From positions 1-64,000 of the forward strand of contig NZ_LQQA01000006.1 in NCBI RefSeq assembly GCF_002101965.1: a stretch of 64,000 bases of DNA, given 5' to 3'. Origin of the DNA: Mycolicibacterium wolinskyi. GTDB lineage: Bacteria > Actinomycetota > Actinomycetes > Mycobacteriales > Mycobacteriaceae. Both the position numbers and the translations under genes were made by a program. The notes under the pieces are model-generated. The model was given only the letters and a program-made list of their open reading frames with translations. It made no database searches and had not been told where the DNA came from. Positions 33,155 through 42,631 of this stretch are shown here, piece by piece (position 1 is the first letter of the stretch; each line of letters starts with the position of its first letter).

Positions 33155-34566
33155 GGCAGTGCCGCGAGGTAGCGCGTGGCCGCGATGCCGGGCATGAAGA
33201 AGTACGCGCCGCCGACCGTGTGGACGAAGCGGGGCAGGCCGGTGACGCGTTTGCGGATCGGGTCCTGCTGCACGGTGAAGGTGCCGCCGGCCTCGCCGTG
33301 CCCGTTGCCGCGCGGGCCGGTGATCGGATCATCCTCGCGGTAGCTGCCGTCGAACTTGGTGCTGTTGACCCAGGTGTGCTGGATGAACTCGAACTGCCTA
33401 CCGAGTTGGGTGTTGAAACAGATGAAGTGCAGGCCGCGGTCGACGCCGTCGTCGGCGGTGGCGATCAGGTCGGCGGGCTCCATCGACGGCGCCAGCGGCG
33501 GCCCGTAGGCGCGGCCGCGCCGGATGATGCGGTGACGCTTGCCGACGTCGATCGAGCGGTCGGAACCGGGGAACGGGTCGAGCGCGTCGCGTGGGTTCGA
33601 CCGCCGAAGGTGTGAGCCGATCGGACACTTGAGGCCGTCCGGGTCCTCGGACCGGAAGTACATGAAGTCGTTGTCGTCGGCCAACGTCGGATCGTCTGCG
33701 GTCGGCGCCTTCACGAGCGGTGCGCCGCTGGGCCAGCGGCCGACCATCTTGGCCGCCAGCCCGACGCATGCGGGCACCCGGTCGAGCGCGTCACCGGACC
33801 TGTCGGCCAGGCTGTTCCAGAAACCGGCGACGTCCTGTCTGAGCTGGCGGAAGACGAGGTAGCTGCCGTCCCTACCGAAATCGCGCAGGCCGGGGGCGTC
33901 GGCCGCCTCGGGTAGCAGCCCGCGGGGGTCGGAGGCGGGGTCGACGAGCGGCCGGTCGGTGAACTGACCGTAGGCATTCGGATAGCCGAGCACGAACTCG
34001 CCCGCCGCCACGGTGTTGCCCGGCGGTCCGCCCACGTCGTAGCCGTCGACCAACGGTTGCGAGATGCCGTCGCGAAAACCGAAGTGTTCCTTGCGTCCCG
34101 GCAGGGTCAGCGAATCGAGCCGTGAGACGACGCGCAGCCCGTTGCCGGACAGGTCGTGACGGGCTTCGAGCTCGGCGACCGCGTCGGCGTCACGGCCGTA
34201 GAGCATCAAGAGCGCATCGACGCCACCGCCGTCCCAGCGCCAATGGGACGGCGAGCTTCCGTCGTAGTCACCGAGGATGCGGCGGCGATGCTCGGTGCCG
34301 GTCATGCCTTCCCGGAACTCGCCTGCCAGCATGCCGACGTGCTCGGGCGGCAACCCCAGCCGCACCAGGCCGGCCGGCGTGAAGGCGATGTTCGTGCACG
34401 TGTCGGTGATCTCGGGCCGAACCGCGCTGTCGCGCAGGGGAAGCTGCGCGAGCCATTCCTTGGCGGCCGTGACATCGTCGACCGCCAACAACACGAAGGC
34501 CGCGTTGTCCAAGGCGCCGTAGCCGTGCAGGATGATGCCCTGAATGTCGTCGAGTTGCAGCGTCAT
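33151..34566 (-). CDS. DyP-type heme peroxidase
   Basis: 471 residues from ATG 34566. The distal motif GFRDGISQP (with catalytic Asp and later Arg) and the C-terminal GLHFICFNTQLGRQFEFIQ mark a dye-decolorising peroxidase, of the long (class D/V-like) type rather than the encapsulin cargo type. No signal peptide or encapsulin-targeting tail is visible, so it is probably cytosolic. Overlapping ends with both neighbours suggest it acts together with the alpha-dioxygenase-like enzyme, possibly on its lipid hydroperoxide, which is inference. Confidence 0.88.
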   Translation of the reverse strand: MTLQLDDIQGIILHGYGALDNAAFVLLAVDDVTAAKEWLAQLPLRDSAVRPEITDTCTNIAFTPAGLVRLGLPPEHVGMLAGEFREGMTGTEHRRRILGDYDGSSPSHWRWDGGGVDALLMLYGRDADAVAELEARHDLSGNGLRVVSRLDSLTLPGRKEHFGFRDGISQPLVDGYDVGGPPGNTVAAGEFVLGYPNAYGQFTDRPLVDPASDPRGLLPEAADAPGLRDFGRDGSYLVFRQLRQDVAGFWNSLADRSGDALDRVPACVGLAAKMVGRWPSGAPLVKAPTADDPTLADDNDFMYFRSEDPDGLKCPIGSHLRRSNPRDALDPFPGSDRSIDVGKRHRIIRRGRAYGPPLAPSMEPADLIATADDGVDRGLHFICFNTQLGRQFEFIQHTWVNSTKFDGSYREDDPITGPRGNGHGEAGGTFTVQQDPIRKRVTGLPRFVHTVGGAYFFMPGIAATRYLAALP

Positions 34567-35969
34567 AGCCGGTCCCAGGGAATGCTGTCGAGCCGTTTGG
34601 CCACCCAGTTGGATTCGGGAAGGTCGTTGCCGCAACCGAATCGGCGCAGCCAGCGGCGGGTCCCGGCCTCGTCGGTCTTCTCCGACAGGCCCTGCCGGAT
34701 CGCCTCGTTGTTCGCGATGTTCTTGGTCGTCAGGTGCGGGTAGGCGCTGTACCAGACGTTGCTCGGGGCCTGGCGGGTGGGCAACAACCGCTTGTAGGCC
34801 TTCTCGTCGGTGATGCCGCCGAAGAACAAAAATCGCGTACGCGGGAATCCGTCGCCATTGCTGAAGATCGCGTTGAGTCCCCAGAAGGCCTTGTCGATGA
34901 AATCGTTCATGTAGCTCTCCAGGCTGCCGTCGTAGTTGCTGGAGAAGAACAGGCCTCGGTTGTCGTTCATCCGCACCCACCGGGCGAAGTGGATGGTGTT
35001 GAGCCCGGAAAGCGTTCCGCGGTTGTAGATGTGGCGGGTCGCGTAGTCGGTGAGGAACAGGATCGCGGTGGTGGTCAGCCGCCGGAAGAGTCCCGGTTTG
35101 AGGAAACCGACCGCGACGATCTGGTTGTGCGCCCAGAAATCCTCGTCGTCACGGAACGCCTGGACCGCCTCGGGTGCGGCCGCGCGGGTGTCGGGCACGT
35201 CGCGCTTCTCGTGGTAGCGCAGCAGCGCCGCGAACACGCCGAGCCCGAGGATCACCAGCGGCAAAAACAGCACAGTCACCAACGAGAGTGCGGCGATCCA
35301 AAAATACTGGTGGGCAGCCTCTTTGGCTCGCCACACCAGCGAAGGCGGCGAGGCCGGCCGCAGCGCCCAGGCCAGATCGTCCCGGTCGCGCACGAAGTCG
35401 ACGATCGCGCTCTTGATCTTGCCCGGGTCGAGCGAGCCGAAGTCGTTGGCGTCCAGGAACGCGTTGATCTCGCGCTGCAGCAGATCTTCCTGCTGGATCT
35501 GGACCAGTGCGCGGCCCCGGCGGTTGATGTGAGCCGCGGCGGCCTTGACGGCGTGGGCCCGCAGGAACGCCCGCCGGTCGGCTGCCGAGCCCGTACCCGG
35601 ATAACCCACACAGTGTGAGAACACCGCGTCGAGCCCGGATCCGCAGACCGTGGCCAGCTCATCGATATGCCTGCCGAGCGGCGCGTCGACGTCGGTCAAC
35701 AACGCGAGCTGTGCCGGAACGGGCGTGCCGTCGAGATCCTCGGTCGGGTCGAACAGCACGAGCCGCGCGAAGTGCACGCCGCTCAGCCGTTCGAACGGGA
35801 TGACCTCCCACCGCTCGACGTGGTCGGGGATGCGCCCGAGCAGCTCCCGCAGCGAACTCAGCCGACCGCCGGAGACCTCGGCGAGCACGGTGAAGGCTTC
35901 CTGGTGCGGCATCGTGATCACCCGGTCGAACGAATGGCGAACCACCCGAAGCGTTTTCGCCACAGCCAT
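34563..35969 (-). CDS. Membrane protein with internally duplicated unknown domain
   Basis: 468 residues. Two hydrophobic segments near 220-250 separate two similar domains. Domain 1 (about 60-190) has GVHFARLVLFD ... LDAVFSHCVGYPG; domain 2 (about 325-440) has TIHFARWVRMN ... GLNAIFSNGDGFP, in the same order and spacing. HFAR, a long acidic helix and AxFS-x3-GxP recur in both. No known family is recognised, but the strand-helix order suggests a ferredoxin-like/DyP-like alpha-beta barrel. Its ends overlap DyP (4 bases) and the preceding gene (52 bases), so it is probably a membrane partner of these enzymes. Confidence 0.75.
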   Translation of the reverse strand: MAVAKTLRVVRHSFDRVITMPHQEAFTVLAEVSGGRLSSLRELLGRIPDHVERWEVIPFERLSGVHFARLVLFDPTEDLDGTPVPAQLALLTDVDAPLGRHIDELATVCGSGLDAVFSHCVGYPGTGSAADRRAFLRAHAVKAAAAHINRRGRALVQIQQEDLLQREINAFLDANDFGSLDPGKIKSAIVDFVRDRDDLAWALRPASPPSLVWRAKEAAHQYFWIAALSLVTVLFLPLVILGLGVFAALLRYHEKRDVPDTRAAAPEAVQAFRDDEDFWAHNQIVAVGFLKPGLFRRLTTTAILFLTDYATRHIYNRGTLSGLNTIHFARWVRMNDNRGLFFSSNYDGSLESYMNDFIDKAFWGLNAIFSNGDGFPRTRFLFFGGITDEKAYKRLLPTRQAPSNVWYSAYPHLTTKNIANNEAIRQGLSEKTDEAGTRRWLRRFGCGNDLPESNWVAKRLDSIPWDRL

Positions 35970-36388
35970 ACGACGCCGAGGTAGAGGCCGGGGCTGACCA
36001 GCCGGATCTCGTCACGCACCATCCGGGCGAGCCACGAGGTCTTGGAGTAGTCGATCAGAACGCAGTCGCCGCCGTCGACCCAGCTGTCGGCGACCGACAG
36101 CCGGGCCTTGACGAGACGCAGACCGAACGGCGTGACCTTGTTGCGGAGCACGGCCTCGCGACGGTCGAGGACCTTGCCCTGCCACACGATGATCCGTACC
36201 AGCAGCGCCAGCGGTTTGGTCAGCCACGTGCCCGGCCAAGCCAGCAGCGTGCCGCGGGTGTCCCCGTCGGGTATGGGGCCGGCCGGCGACTGCCGAAACA
36301 GCGCGTCGAGCATGCGGTTGTTGTACTGGAGCAACGCCGCCTCGTTGAGTGGCGTCGCCCGGTTCAGTTCCGGCCCTTGGCTTGTCAT
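35918..36388 (-). CDS. Hypothetical protein of the peroxidase operon (156 aa)
   Basis: ATG 36388 overlaps the dioxygenase-like gene stop (ATGA-type). Polar start, a hydrophobic helix near residues 51-70, and a C-terminal part DGGDCVLIDYSKTSWLARMVRDEIRLVSPGLYLGVVWL that resembles lipid-binding beta barrels of the lipocalin-like kind; the rest is unassigned. It could hold or deliver a lipid substrate, but this is a guess from shape alone. It runs 52 bases into the next gene. Confidence 0.6.
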   Translation of the reverse strand: MTSQGPELNRATPLNEAALLQYNNRMLDALFRQSPAGPIPDGDTRGTLLAWPGTWLTKPLALLVRIIVWQGKVLDRREAVLRNKVTPFGLRLVKARLSVADSWVDGGDCVLIDYSKTSWLARMVRDEIRLVSPGLYLGVVWLWRKRFGWFAIRSTG

Positions 36389-38178
36389 CGCTTGGCCTTG
36401 CTCAGGCGCGCCCACGGCGCGAACGCATTCTTCTGCCCGCGCAGCACGGGTTCGAGCTCGGGATAGTGCCGGATCAGCACCGAGCACATGTCGTTCTCGT
36501 CGATCCACGCCATGCCCTCCGGTGTGTAGACCCGCGGGGTGAAGTCGACCGTGAAGAACCGGTCACTCTTGAGCCGGCGGGTCGCCATCAGCACGAAGAT
36601 GCGGAACGCGGTGTCGCTGAAACCGAAACCCTTCGGCAGCTTCTCGCCGAACATGCCGACCATGGCGTCGACCTTCTCGATGTCACCACCGTAGATCTCA
36701 CGCATCTTCACCGCCGTCTCCAGGCAGCCGCCACTGATCTCCTCGAACGACGTGGCCGGCTTGAGCCGCAGCTGCCGGCGAAACTCGTTGTAGCGCGGCA
36801 CCCCTCGCTCGCGGGAGCGGATGAGATCGGTGGAGATCAGGTCGATGACCAGGTTGTCGGTGCGGTCGAAGCGGCGCATGAAGTTGGGGCTGTTGTGCAG
36901 GGTGACCGCGCCCGGATGTGCGACGCCGAGCGAGTACAGGCAGTTCGCCACCCCAACGCTCTTGAGCACACCTCGCGAATTCGCACCACCGCGGATGCTG
37001 TCGAATGAGAGATGTTGCGGTTCAGCGGCTCCCGACAAGCTGAGGAACTCGTAATCGTCGGGCACCAGCGGATGCATGCGGTAGACGGTGACGAAGTCCT
37101 CGGTGATGGAATAGGGCGCCGAGTGGTGGTCGGTGGCCGATCCGAGGACGCCACTGACCGCCTCGCTCGAGCTCACCCGGCCGAACAGTTCCTTGACCCG
37201 CTCGCCCGCGAGGCCGAACCAGTTCGCGCGCATCCCGATCTGCAGCGTCGGATGGCCGAGGATCGCCGGGGTCCATTCGATGGTGTGGATCTTCGCGATC
37301 AGCGCGGCGTTGATCATGCGCGCCTTGTTGAAGATCTGATCGCCGGTCCACGTCGGATAGGCGGCCTTCAACCGATCGCAGATCGCGTTGTGCTCGCGCA
37401 GGAAGATCGTGCCCATCAGTTCCAGGCCCAGCCACCAGCCGTCCGCCCCGCCGGACGCCCCGAGCAGCTTCGGGTCGAGCTCGATGAAGCCGTCGGCGTC
37501 GATGCGGACCTTGCCGTCGTTGCGATCTGTGCGGATCGCTGCCTGGAACTCCGGATTGCTGCCGTAGATCTGCGATGCGTCCCACCAGTGGGTCTCGGTG
37601 TTGATGAACGTCGTGTGCCCCGGCGTCGGATCGGGATCGGCAGGCGTCGACGGAATGTTGATCGTGTCCCCGGACCATTCCGTGTCGCCCTCGGGTACCG
37701 GGATCTCGATCATCTTCTTGGGGTCGGTGTCGTGGCTGAACCAGTCGCGGGTCTCGAACTGCAGCCAGGCCGCCGCAAGGACATTCAGGGTTTCTGCCGG
37801 TTTGAACTCGTGACGGCGCAGCAGCTCATTACTGATGACGCGCGGGTTCGGGTCCATCAGCCGCGGCATCGTCTCCGCATGTCCCTTGTCCAGCGGCACA
37901 TTGCGCCCGAACCGCGTGTTCGCCATGCCCATCGACGGTGTGGCCAGGTCGTTGTAGGAGCCGTCGACCGTTCGCACGGTCAGGTACTCGGCGGGCTTGT
38001 GGTCCGGCGCCGCCGGTGGCTTGCCCTGGTAGGAGTCGTAGAGGTTGTGCTCGCGCAGCGCGTCGCGGATCCCGATGAGTGCGCCGAGCCCGAGCCACGG
38101 TGGCAGCTTGTCCCAACCGATCCGGCGGTCGACCGCCTCACTGACTTTGATGGACCACCTCGTGAGCAGTGATGGCAT
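36385..38178 (-). CDS. Alpha-dioxygenase-like heme enzyme with Arg at the distal His position
   Basis: 597 residues from ATG 38178, preceded by AAAGGAGG. It belongs to the animal-peroxidase/cyclooxygenase superfamily, closest to plant alpha-dioxygenases by motif. Y-R-M-H at 366-369 supplies the radical Tyr and the proximal His, and THWWDASQIYG (196-206) the structural loop. The distal motif, QF-x2-HDW in alpha-dioxygenases, reads QFETRDW (140-146), so Arg144 stands where the distal His should be. This could change or abolish oxygen insertion at C2 of fatty acids. It shares a tight operon with DyP and membrane proteins. Confidence 0.75.
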   Translation of the reverse strand: MPSLLTRWSIKVSEAVDRRIGWDKLPPWLGLGALIGIRDALREHNLYDSYQGKPPAAPDHKPAEYLTVRTVDGSYNDLATPSMGMANTRFGRNVPLDKGHAETMPRLMDPNPRVISNELLRRHEFKPAETLNVLAAAWLQFETRDWFSHDTDPKKMIEIPVPEGDTEWSGDTINIPSTPADPDPTPGHTTFINTETHWWDASQIYGSNPEFQAAIRTDRNDGKVRIDADGFIELDPKLLGASGGADGWWLGLELMGTIFLREHNAICDRLKAAYPTWTGDQIFNKARMINAALIAKIHTIEWTPAILGHPTLQIGMRANWFGLAGERVKELFGRVSSSEAVSGVLGSATDHHSAPYSITEDFVTVYRMHPLVPDDYEFLSLSGAAEPQHLSFDSIRGGANSRGVLKSVGVANCLYSLGVAHPGAVTLHNSPNFMRRFDRTDNLVIDLISTDLIRSRERGVPRYNEFRRQLRLKPATSFEEISGGCLETAVKMREIYGGDIEKVDAMVGMFGEKLPKGFGFSDTAFRIFVLMATRRLKSDRFFTVDFTPRVYTPEGMAWIDENDMCSVLIRHYPELEPVLRGQKNAFAPWARLSKAKR

Positions 38179-38548
38179 CCTGGCCTCCTTTCCAAGCGGT
38201 GACGGCAAGTGCGGTGTTGATTGCGGAGATGACGACGGCCACCCGGCCCTGTTTGCGTGGCAGGTCGCCGCGGGCTGCGGTGACGGCGGCAGACACAGTG
38301 TCGGTGGCGTGGATGAGTACCGCGAGCTTTTCGGCCCGACGCAGTTCGTCGCCGGTGAGCAGGAGCAGGTCGAGCCCGATGAGAACCGTTCGGATGCCGA
38401 ACATCCGGAACGGGTACGTGCCGGACCGGTCCTCTGTGGTGTCGACGCCCAACCGGGCCAGCACCTTCTCCGGGGCCAGCAGCCCCGCCGTGCCGTTGAG
38501 AATCCTGATCACCGCGAGCGTCTTGCGTGCGGCCGTTGGGCTCAGCAT
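38138..38548 (-). CDS. Small membrane protein (DUF4267-like)
   Basis: 136 residues with hydrophobic stretches near 10-28, 47-66, 75-92 and 103-120, resembling DUF4267-type four-helix membrane proteins (ARKTLAVIRILNGTAGLLAPE start; RMFGIRTVLIGLDLLLL middle). First gene of the peroxidase operon, overlapping the dioxygenase-like gene by 41 bases. Divergent from the WS/DGAT gene with 92 bases between. Confidence 0.7.
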   Translation of the reverse strand: MLSPTAARKTLAVIRILNGTAGLLAPEKVLARLGVDTTEDRSGTYPFRMFGIRTVLIGLDLLLLTGDELRRAEKLAVLIHATDTVSAAVTAARGDLPRKQGRVAVVISAINTALAVTAWKGGQDAITAHEVVHQSQ

Positions 38549-38640
38549 GGGCCGATCCTGCGCCGGTTTCCGGGTGATCGAACGAGTAGTGGGCTACCTG
38601 TTTTCGCCCGGCCCGGGCCGGATCCGCGTTGAATGGGCGC

Positions 38641-39996
38641 ATGGAGCTCATGTCGCCGACCGATTCGATGTTCCTGATCGCCGAAACGCGTGAGCATCCG
38701 TTCCATGTCGGCGGGCTGGCGTTGTACGAGCCGCCGCAGGATGCGGGCCCGACCTTCGTGCGCGAACTGTACGAGGAGATGATCACCCACACCGACTTCC
38801 AGCCGGTGTTCCGCAAGCATCCGGCGACGATTCTCGGCGGGATCGCCAACGTGGGCTGGGCTTTCGACAACGACGTCGACCTCGACTACCACCTGCGCCG
38901 CTCGGCGCTGCCGTCGCCGGGACGGGTGCGTGATCTGTTGGAACTCACGTCGCGGTTGCACGGCGGCCTGCTCGACCGGCACCGGCCGCTGTGGGAGGCC
39001 CACTTGATCGAGGGTCTGCAGGACGGTCGCTTCGCGGTGTACACCAAGCTGCACCACGCACTGATCGACGGAGTCTCGGCCATCAAGCTCATCCAGCGCA
39101 CACTGACCGAGGACCCGAACGACACCGAGCTCCGCGTGCCGTGGACGCTGCCGCGCCGCAAGCGCGACCGCCAGGGATCGTCGGTGCTGCGCACCGTGAC
39201 GGACCTGGCGTCCTCAGCCGTCGGGCTCGCGCCGTCGACGCTCAAGCTGGCGCGCGCAGCGCTTCTCGAACAGCAACTCACACTGCCGTTCGGCGCCCCG
39301 AAGACGATGTTCAACGTCAAGATCGGCGGCGCGCGCCGCGTCGCCGCCCAGTCGTGGCCGCTCGAGCGGTTCCACCGCGTCAAGGCGGCGGCCGGCGTCA
39401 CGATCAACGACGTGGTGCTCGGGATGTGTGCCGGTGCGCTGCGCGCCTACTTGAGCGAGCAGGACGCGCTGCCGGACCGCCCACTCGTCGCAATGGTTCC
39501 GGTGAGCCTGCGCTCGGAGAGCGAGGCCGACACCGGCGGCAACATGGTCGGAACGATCCTGTGCAATCTGGGCACCGATCGCGAGGATCCCGCCGACCGG
39601 CTCGCGGTCATCAGCCAGTCGATGCGCGACAACAAGAAGATCTTCTCCGAACTGCCGCGCGTGCAGGCGCTCGCGCTGTCAGCGCTGATGATCGCGCCGC
39701 TGGGACTGGCCGGCGTGCCGGGGTTCACGCGTGCGACGGCACCGCCGTTCAACATCGTGATCTCGAACGTGCCGGGTCCGCGTAAGCCGTTGTACTGGCG
39801 GGGCGCGCGCCTCGACGGAAACTATCCGCTGTCGATCGCGTTGGACGGCCAGGCCATGAACATCACGGTGGTCAGCAACGCGGGCAACCTGGACTTCGGG
39901 CTCGTCGGCTGCCGCCGCAGCGTTCCGCACCTGCAGCGCATGCTCAGCCACCTGGAGAGCTCGCTCAAAGCACTCGAGGTCGCCAGTGGTGCGTGA
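38641..39996 (+). CDS. WS/DGAT-family acyltransferase
   Basis: 451 residues from ATG 38641 (or 38650). The active-site motif HHALIDG (about 139-145) with catalytic His, the N-terminal LMSPTDSMFLIAE and the later PFNIVISNVPGP match the wax ester synthase/diacylglycerol acyltransferases that mycobacteria use to make triacylglycerol from diacylglycerol and acyl-CoA. Membrane-associated, no signal peptide. 44 bases ahead of the diol dehydratase operon, with no riboswitch between. Confidence 0.9.
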   Translation: MELMSPTDSMFLIAETREHPFHVGGLALYEPPQDAGPTFVRELYEEMITHTDFQPVFRKHPATILGGIANVGWAFDNDVDLDYHLRRSALPSPGRVRDLLELTSRLHGGLLDRHRPLWEAHLIEGLQDGRFAVYTKLHHALIDGVSAIKLIQRTLTEDPNDTELRVPWTLPRRKRDRQGSSVLRTVTDLASSAVGLAPSTLKLARAALLEQQLTLPFGAPKTMFNVKIGGARRVAAQSWPLERFHRVKAAAGVTINDVVLGMCAGALRAYLSEQDALPDRPLVAMVPVSLRSESEADTGGNMVGTILCNLGTDREDPADRLAVISQSMRDNKKIFSELPRVQALALSALMIAPLGLAGVPGFTRATAPPFNIVISNVPGPRKPLYWRGARLDGNYPLSIALDGQAMNITVVSNAGNLDFGLVGCRRSVPHLQRMLSHLESSLKALEVASGA

Positions 39997-40040
39997 CCCA
40001 AAGGCGTAATGGGTAGACCAAATAGGTGCAATAACGCAAA

Positions 40041-42302
40041 ATGGTTGCCGTGACAGATAACGGCGCCGACGCCCTCGGTCGGATGCGGATTCTCGACGCG
40101 AAGCCAGTGAATCTCGATGGTTTCAGTGTCGCCAACCCCGACCTCGGCCTGGCCGCGATGAGCAGCCCGAACGACCCGGACCCGTCATTGGTGGTGCGCG
40201 ACGGGCGCGTCGTGGAAATGGACGGCAAGGCCGCCGAGGACTTCGACGTGATCGACGAGTTCATCGCCCGCTACGGCATCGACCTCGACGTCGCGCCGGA
40301 GGCGATGGCGCGCTCCGACGTCGAACTCGCCCGCATGGCCGTCGATCTGTCCGTGCCACGTGCTGAGGTCGTGCGACTGATCGGCGGCACCACCCCGGCC
40401 AAACTGGCCAAGGTCGTCGCGGTTCTCACGCCCGTCGAGATGCAGATGGCGATGGCCAAGATGCGGGCCCGTCGCACGCCGAGCAACCAGGCTCACGTGA
40501 CCAATCAACTCGACGATCCGATGCTGATCGCCGCCGATGCCGCCAGCGCGGTGGCCTACGGCTTCCGGGAGGTCGAGACGACGGTGCCCGTGCTGGGTGA
40601 CGCGCCGTCGAATGCCGTTGCGCTGCTGATCGGTTCGCAGGTAGGGGTGCCCGGCGCGATGGCGCAGTGCTCCATCGAAGAAGCCATGGAGCTGCGGCTG
40701 GGGCTGCGCGGGCTCACCAGCTACGCCGAGACCATTTCGATCTACGGCACCGAGCAGGTGTTCGTCGACGGCGACGACACGCCGTTCTCCAAGGCCATCC
40801 TCACGTCGGCCTACGCGTCGCGCGGACTCAAGATGCGGGTGACGAGCGGCGGCGGGGCCGAGGTGTTGATGGGTGCCGCCGAGAAGTGCTCGATCCTCTA
40901 CCTCGAATCGCGCTGTGTGTCCTTGGCGCGGGCGCTGGGCTCGCAGGGCGTGCAGAACGGCGGTATCGACGGTGTCGGCGTGGTGGCCTCGGTGCCGGAG
41001 GGCATGAAGGAGCTGCTGGCCGAAAACCTCATGGTGATGATGCGCGATCTCGAATCATGCGCGGGCAACGACAATCTCATTTCGGAGTCCGACATCCGCC
41101 GCAGCGCCCACACGCTGCCCGTGCTGCTCGCCGGAGCCGACTTCATCTTCTCCGGCTTCGGCTCCATCCCGCGGTACGACAACGCGTTCGCGCTGTCGAA
41201 CTTCAACTCCGACGACATGGACGACTTCCTTGTGCTGCAACGGGATTGGGGTGCCGACGGCGGACTGCGCACGGTATCGGCCGAACATCTGGCCGCGGTG
41301 CGCCGCCGCGCGGCCACGGCCGTGCAAGCCGTCTACCGGGACCTGGGCTTGGCCGATTTCGACGACAGCCACATCGACGACGTGGTACTGGCCAACGGAT
41401 CCCGCGATCTCCCACCGGGTGACCCCAAGGCCGTCGCCGAGGCCGCCAACGCCATCGAGGCCAAGCAGCTCACGGTGTTCGACATCGTCGCCTCACTCAA
41501 GCGCACCGGCTACGGCGAGGAAGCCGAGGCCATCATGCGGCTGACCGCCGAACGCCTGCGCGGCGATCAACTGCAGACCTCGGCCATATTCGACGAACAG
41601 TTCCGGGTGCTGTCCAAGATCACCGACCCCAACGACTATGCCGGGCCCGGAACCGGATACACGCTGAGCGACGAGCGCCGCGCTGAGATCGACAACATCC
41701 GCCAGCAACGCAGCGCGGCCGAGCTCACGGCCGATCAGGCCGAGCATGCCGGACACCTCGTCGTCACCGACGTGGAGCCGGCCCGGCAGGGCAGTGATCC
41801 GCGCGAGGTGTGCATCGGGTTGTCGCCGGCGCTGGGTCGCAGTGTGTGGCTCACGCTGTGTGGGCTGCCGATCGGGGAGGTGATCCGGCAGATCTCGGCG
41901 GGGCTGGAGGAAGAAGGCTGTGTGCCGCGGTTCGTGCGGATCCGCTCGACCATCGACGTCGGCCTCATCGGGCTGACCGCCGCCAAGCTGTCGGGCTCGG
42001 GCATCGGAATAGGCCTGCAGGGCAAGGGCACTGCGCTGATCCACCGCCGCGACCTGGCGCCGCTGGCCAACCTGGAACTGTTCAGCGTCGCCCCGTTGCT
42101 CACCGCGCGCAACTATCGCGAGCTCGGCCGTAACGCGGCCCGCCACGCCAAGGGCATGGCCCCGGTGCCGATCCTGACCGGTGGTACCGACGAATCGATA
42201 TCGGCGCGCTACCACGCGCGGGCCGTCGCGCTCGTCGCGCTGGAACGCGACGCGAGCGAACCGGGCCAGGCGCCCGTCACGGTGGAGGTCACCCGGAAAT
42301 GA
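40041..42302 (+). CDS. B12-dependent diol/glycerol dehydratase, fused large and medium subunits
   Basis: 753 residues. Residues about 1-550 are the PduC-like large subunit, a TIM barrel that holds substrate and cobalamin (GTEQVFVDGDDTPFSKAIL; MRVTSGGGAEVLMG). After a linker, residues about 590-745 are PduD-like (SPALGRSVWLTLCGLP; GIGIGLQGKGTALIHRRDL; NYRELGRNAARHAKG). These are separate proteins in Klebsiella, fused here in a single gene. It turns 1,2-diols or glycerol into aldehydes. Forms an operon with the small subunit and a reactivase; no microcompartment shell, aldehyde dehydrogenase or B12-synthesis gene is adjacent. Confidence 0.9.
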   Translation: MVAVTDNGADALGRMRILDAKPVNLDGFSVANPDLGLAAMSSPNDPDPSLVVRDGRVVEMDGKAAEDFDVIDEFIARYGIDLDVAPEAMARSDVELARMAVDLSVPRAEVVRLIGGTTPAKLAKVVAVLTPVEMQMAMAKMRARRTPSNQAHVTNQLDDPMLIAADAASAVAYGFREVETTVPVLGDAPSNAVALLIGSQVGVPGAMAQCSIEEAMELRLGLRGLTSYAETISIYGTEQVFVDGDDTPFSKAILTSAYASRGLKMRVTSGGGAEVLMGAAEKCSILYLESRCVSLARALGSQGVQNGGIDGVGVVASVPEGMKELLAENLMVMMRDLESCAGNDNLISESDIRRSAHTLPVLLAGADFIFSGFGSIPRYDNAFALSNFNSDDMDDFLVLQRDWGADGGLRTVSAEHLAAVRRRAATAVQAVYRDLGLADFDDSHIDDVVLANGSRDLPPGDPKAVAEAANAIEAKQLTVFDIVASLKRTGYGEEAEAIMRLTAERLRGDQLQTSAIFDEQFRVLSKITDPNDYAGPGTGYTLSDERRAEIDNIRQQRSAAELTADQAEHAGHLVVTDVEPARQGSDPREVCIGLSPALGRSVWLTLCGLPIGEVIRQISAGLEEEGCVPRFVRIRSTIDVGLIGLTAAKLSGSGIGIGLQGKGTALIHRRDLAPLANLELFSVAPLLTARNYRELGRNAARHAKGMAPVPILTGGTDESISARYHARAVALVALERDASEPGQAPVTVEVTRK

Positions 42303-42631
42303 GCGAGAAGTTCACTGTCGAGGCAGCAGTCGACGGCAAGCTCGAACTGGCCGATCTGCGGATGGATCCGGCCGTTCTCGCCCACCAGGCTGTGATCGCC
42401 GAAGAGAACGGCAACCCGCAACTCGCCGAGAACTTCCTGCGCGCAGCCGAATTGGCCACCATCGACGACGAAGACGTGATGAACCTCTACGAGGCGCTGC
42501 GTCCACACCGGTCGACCGCAGAGGATCTGGCTGCACTGCGGGCGTCGCTGGAGGGGCGCGGAGCGACGCGATGTGCCGAACTCGTGCGCCAGGCCGCCGA
42601 CGTCTACGCGCGCCGGGGCCTGTTGCGGTGA
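42299..42631 (+). CDS. Diol dehydratase small subunit
   Basis: 110 residues; ATG overlaps the fused-subunit stop (ATGA). DLRMDPAVLAHQAVIAEENGNPQLAENFLRAAELATIDDEDVMNLYEALRPHRST is the typical PduE gamma-subunit helix set, including the RPxRST ending. It completes the alpha-beta-gamma holoenzyme. Coupled to the reactivase by GTGA. Confidence 0.9.
   Translation: MSEKFTVEAAVDGKLELADLRMDPAVLAHQAVIAEENGNPQLAENFLRAAELATIDDEDVMNLYEALRPHRSTAEDLAALRASLEGRGATRCAELVRQAADVYARRGLLR

Noticed and set aside
39997..40040. Possible cobalamin riboswitch before the diol dehydratase
   Set aside because: Only 44 bases are available and no B12-box is present.
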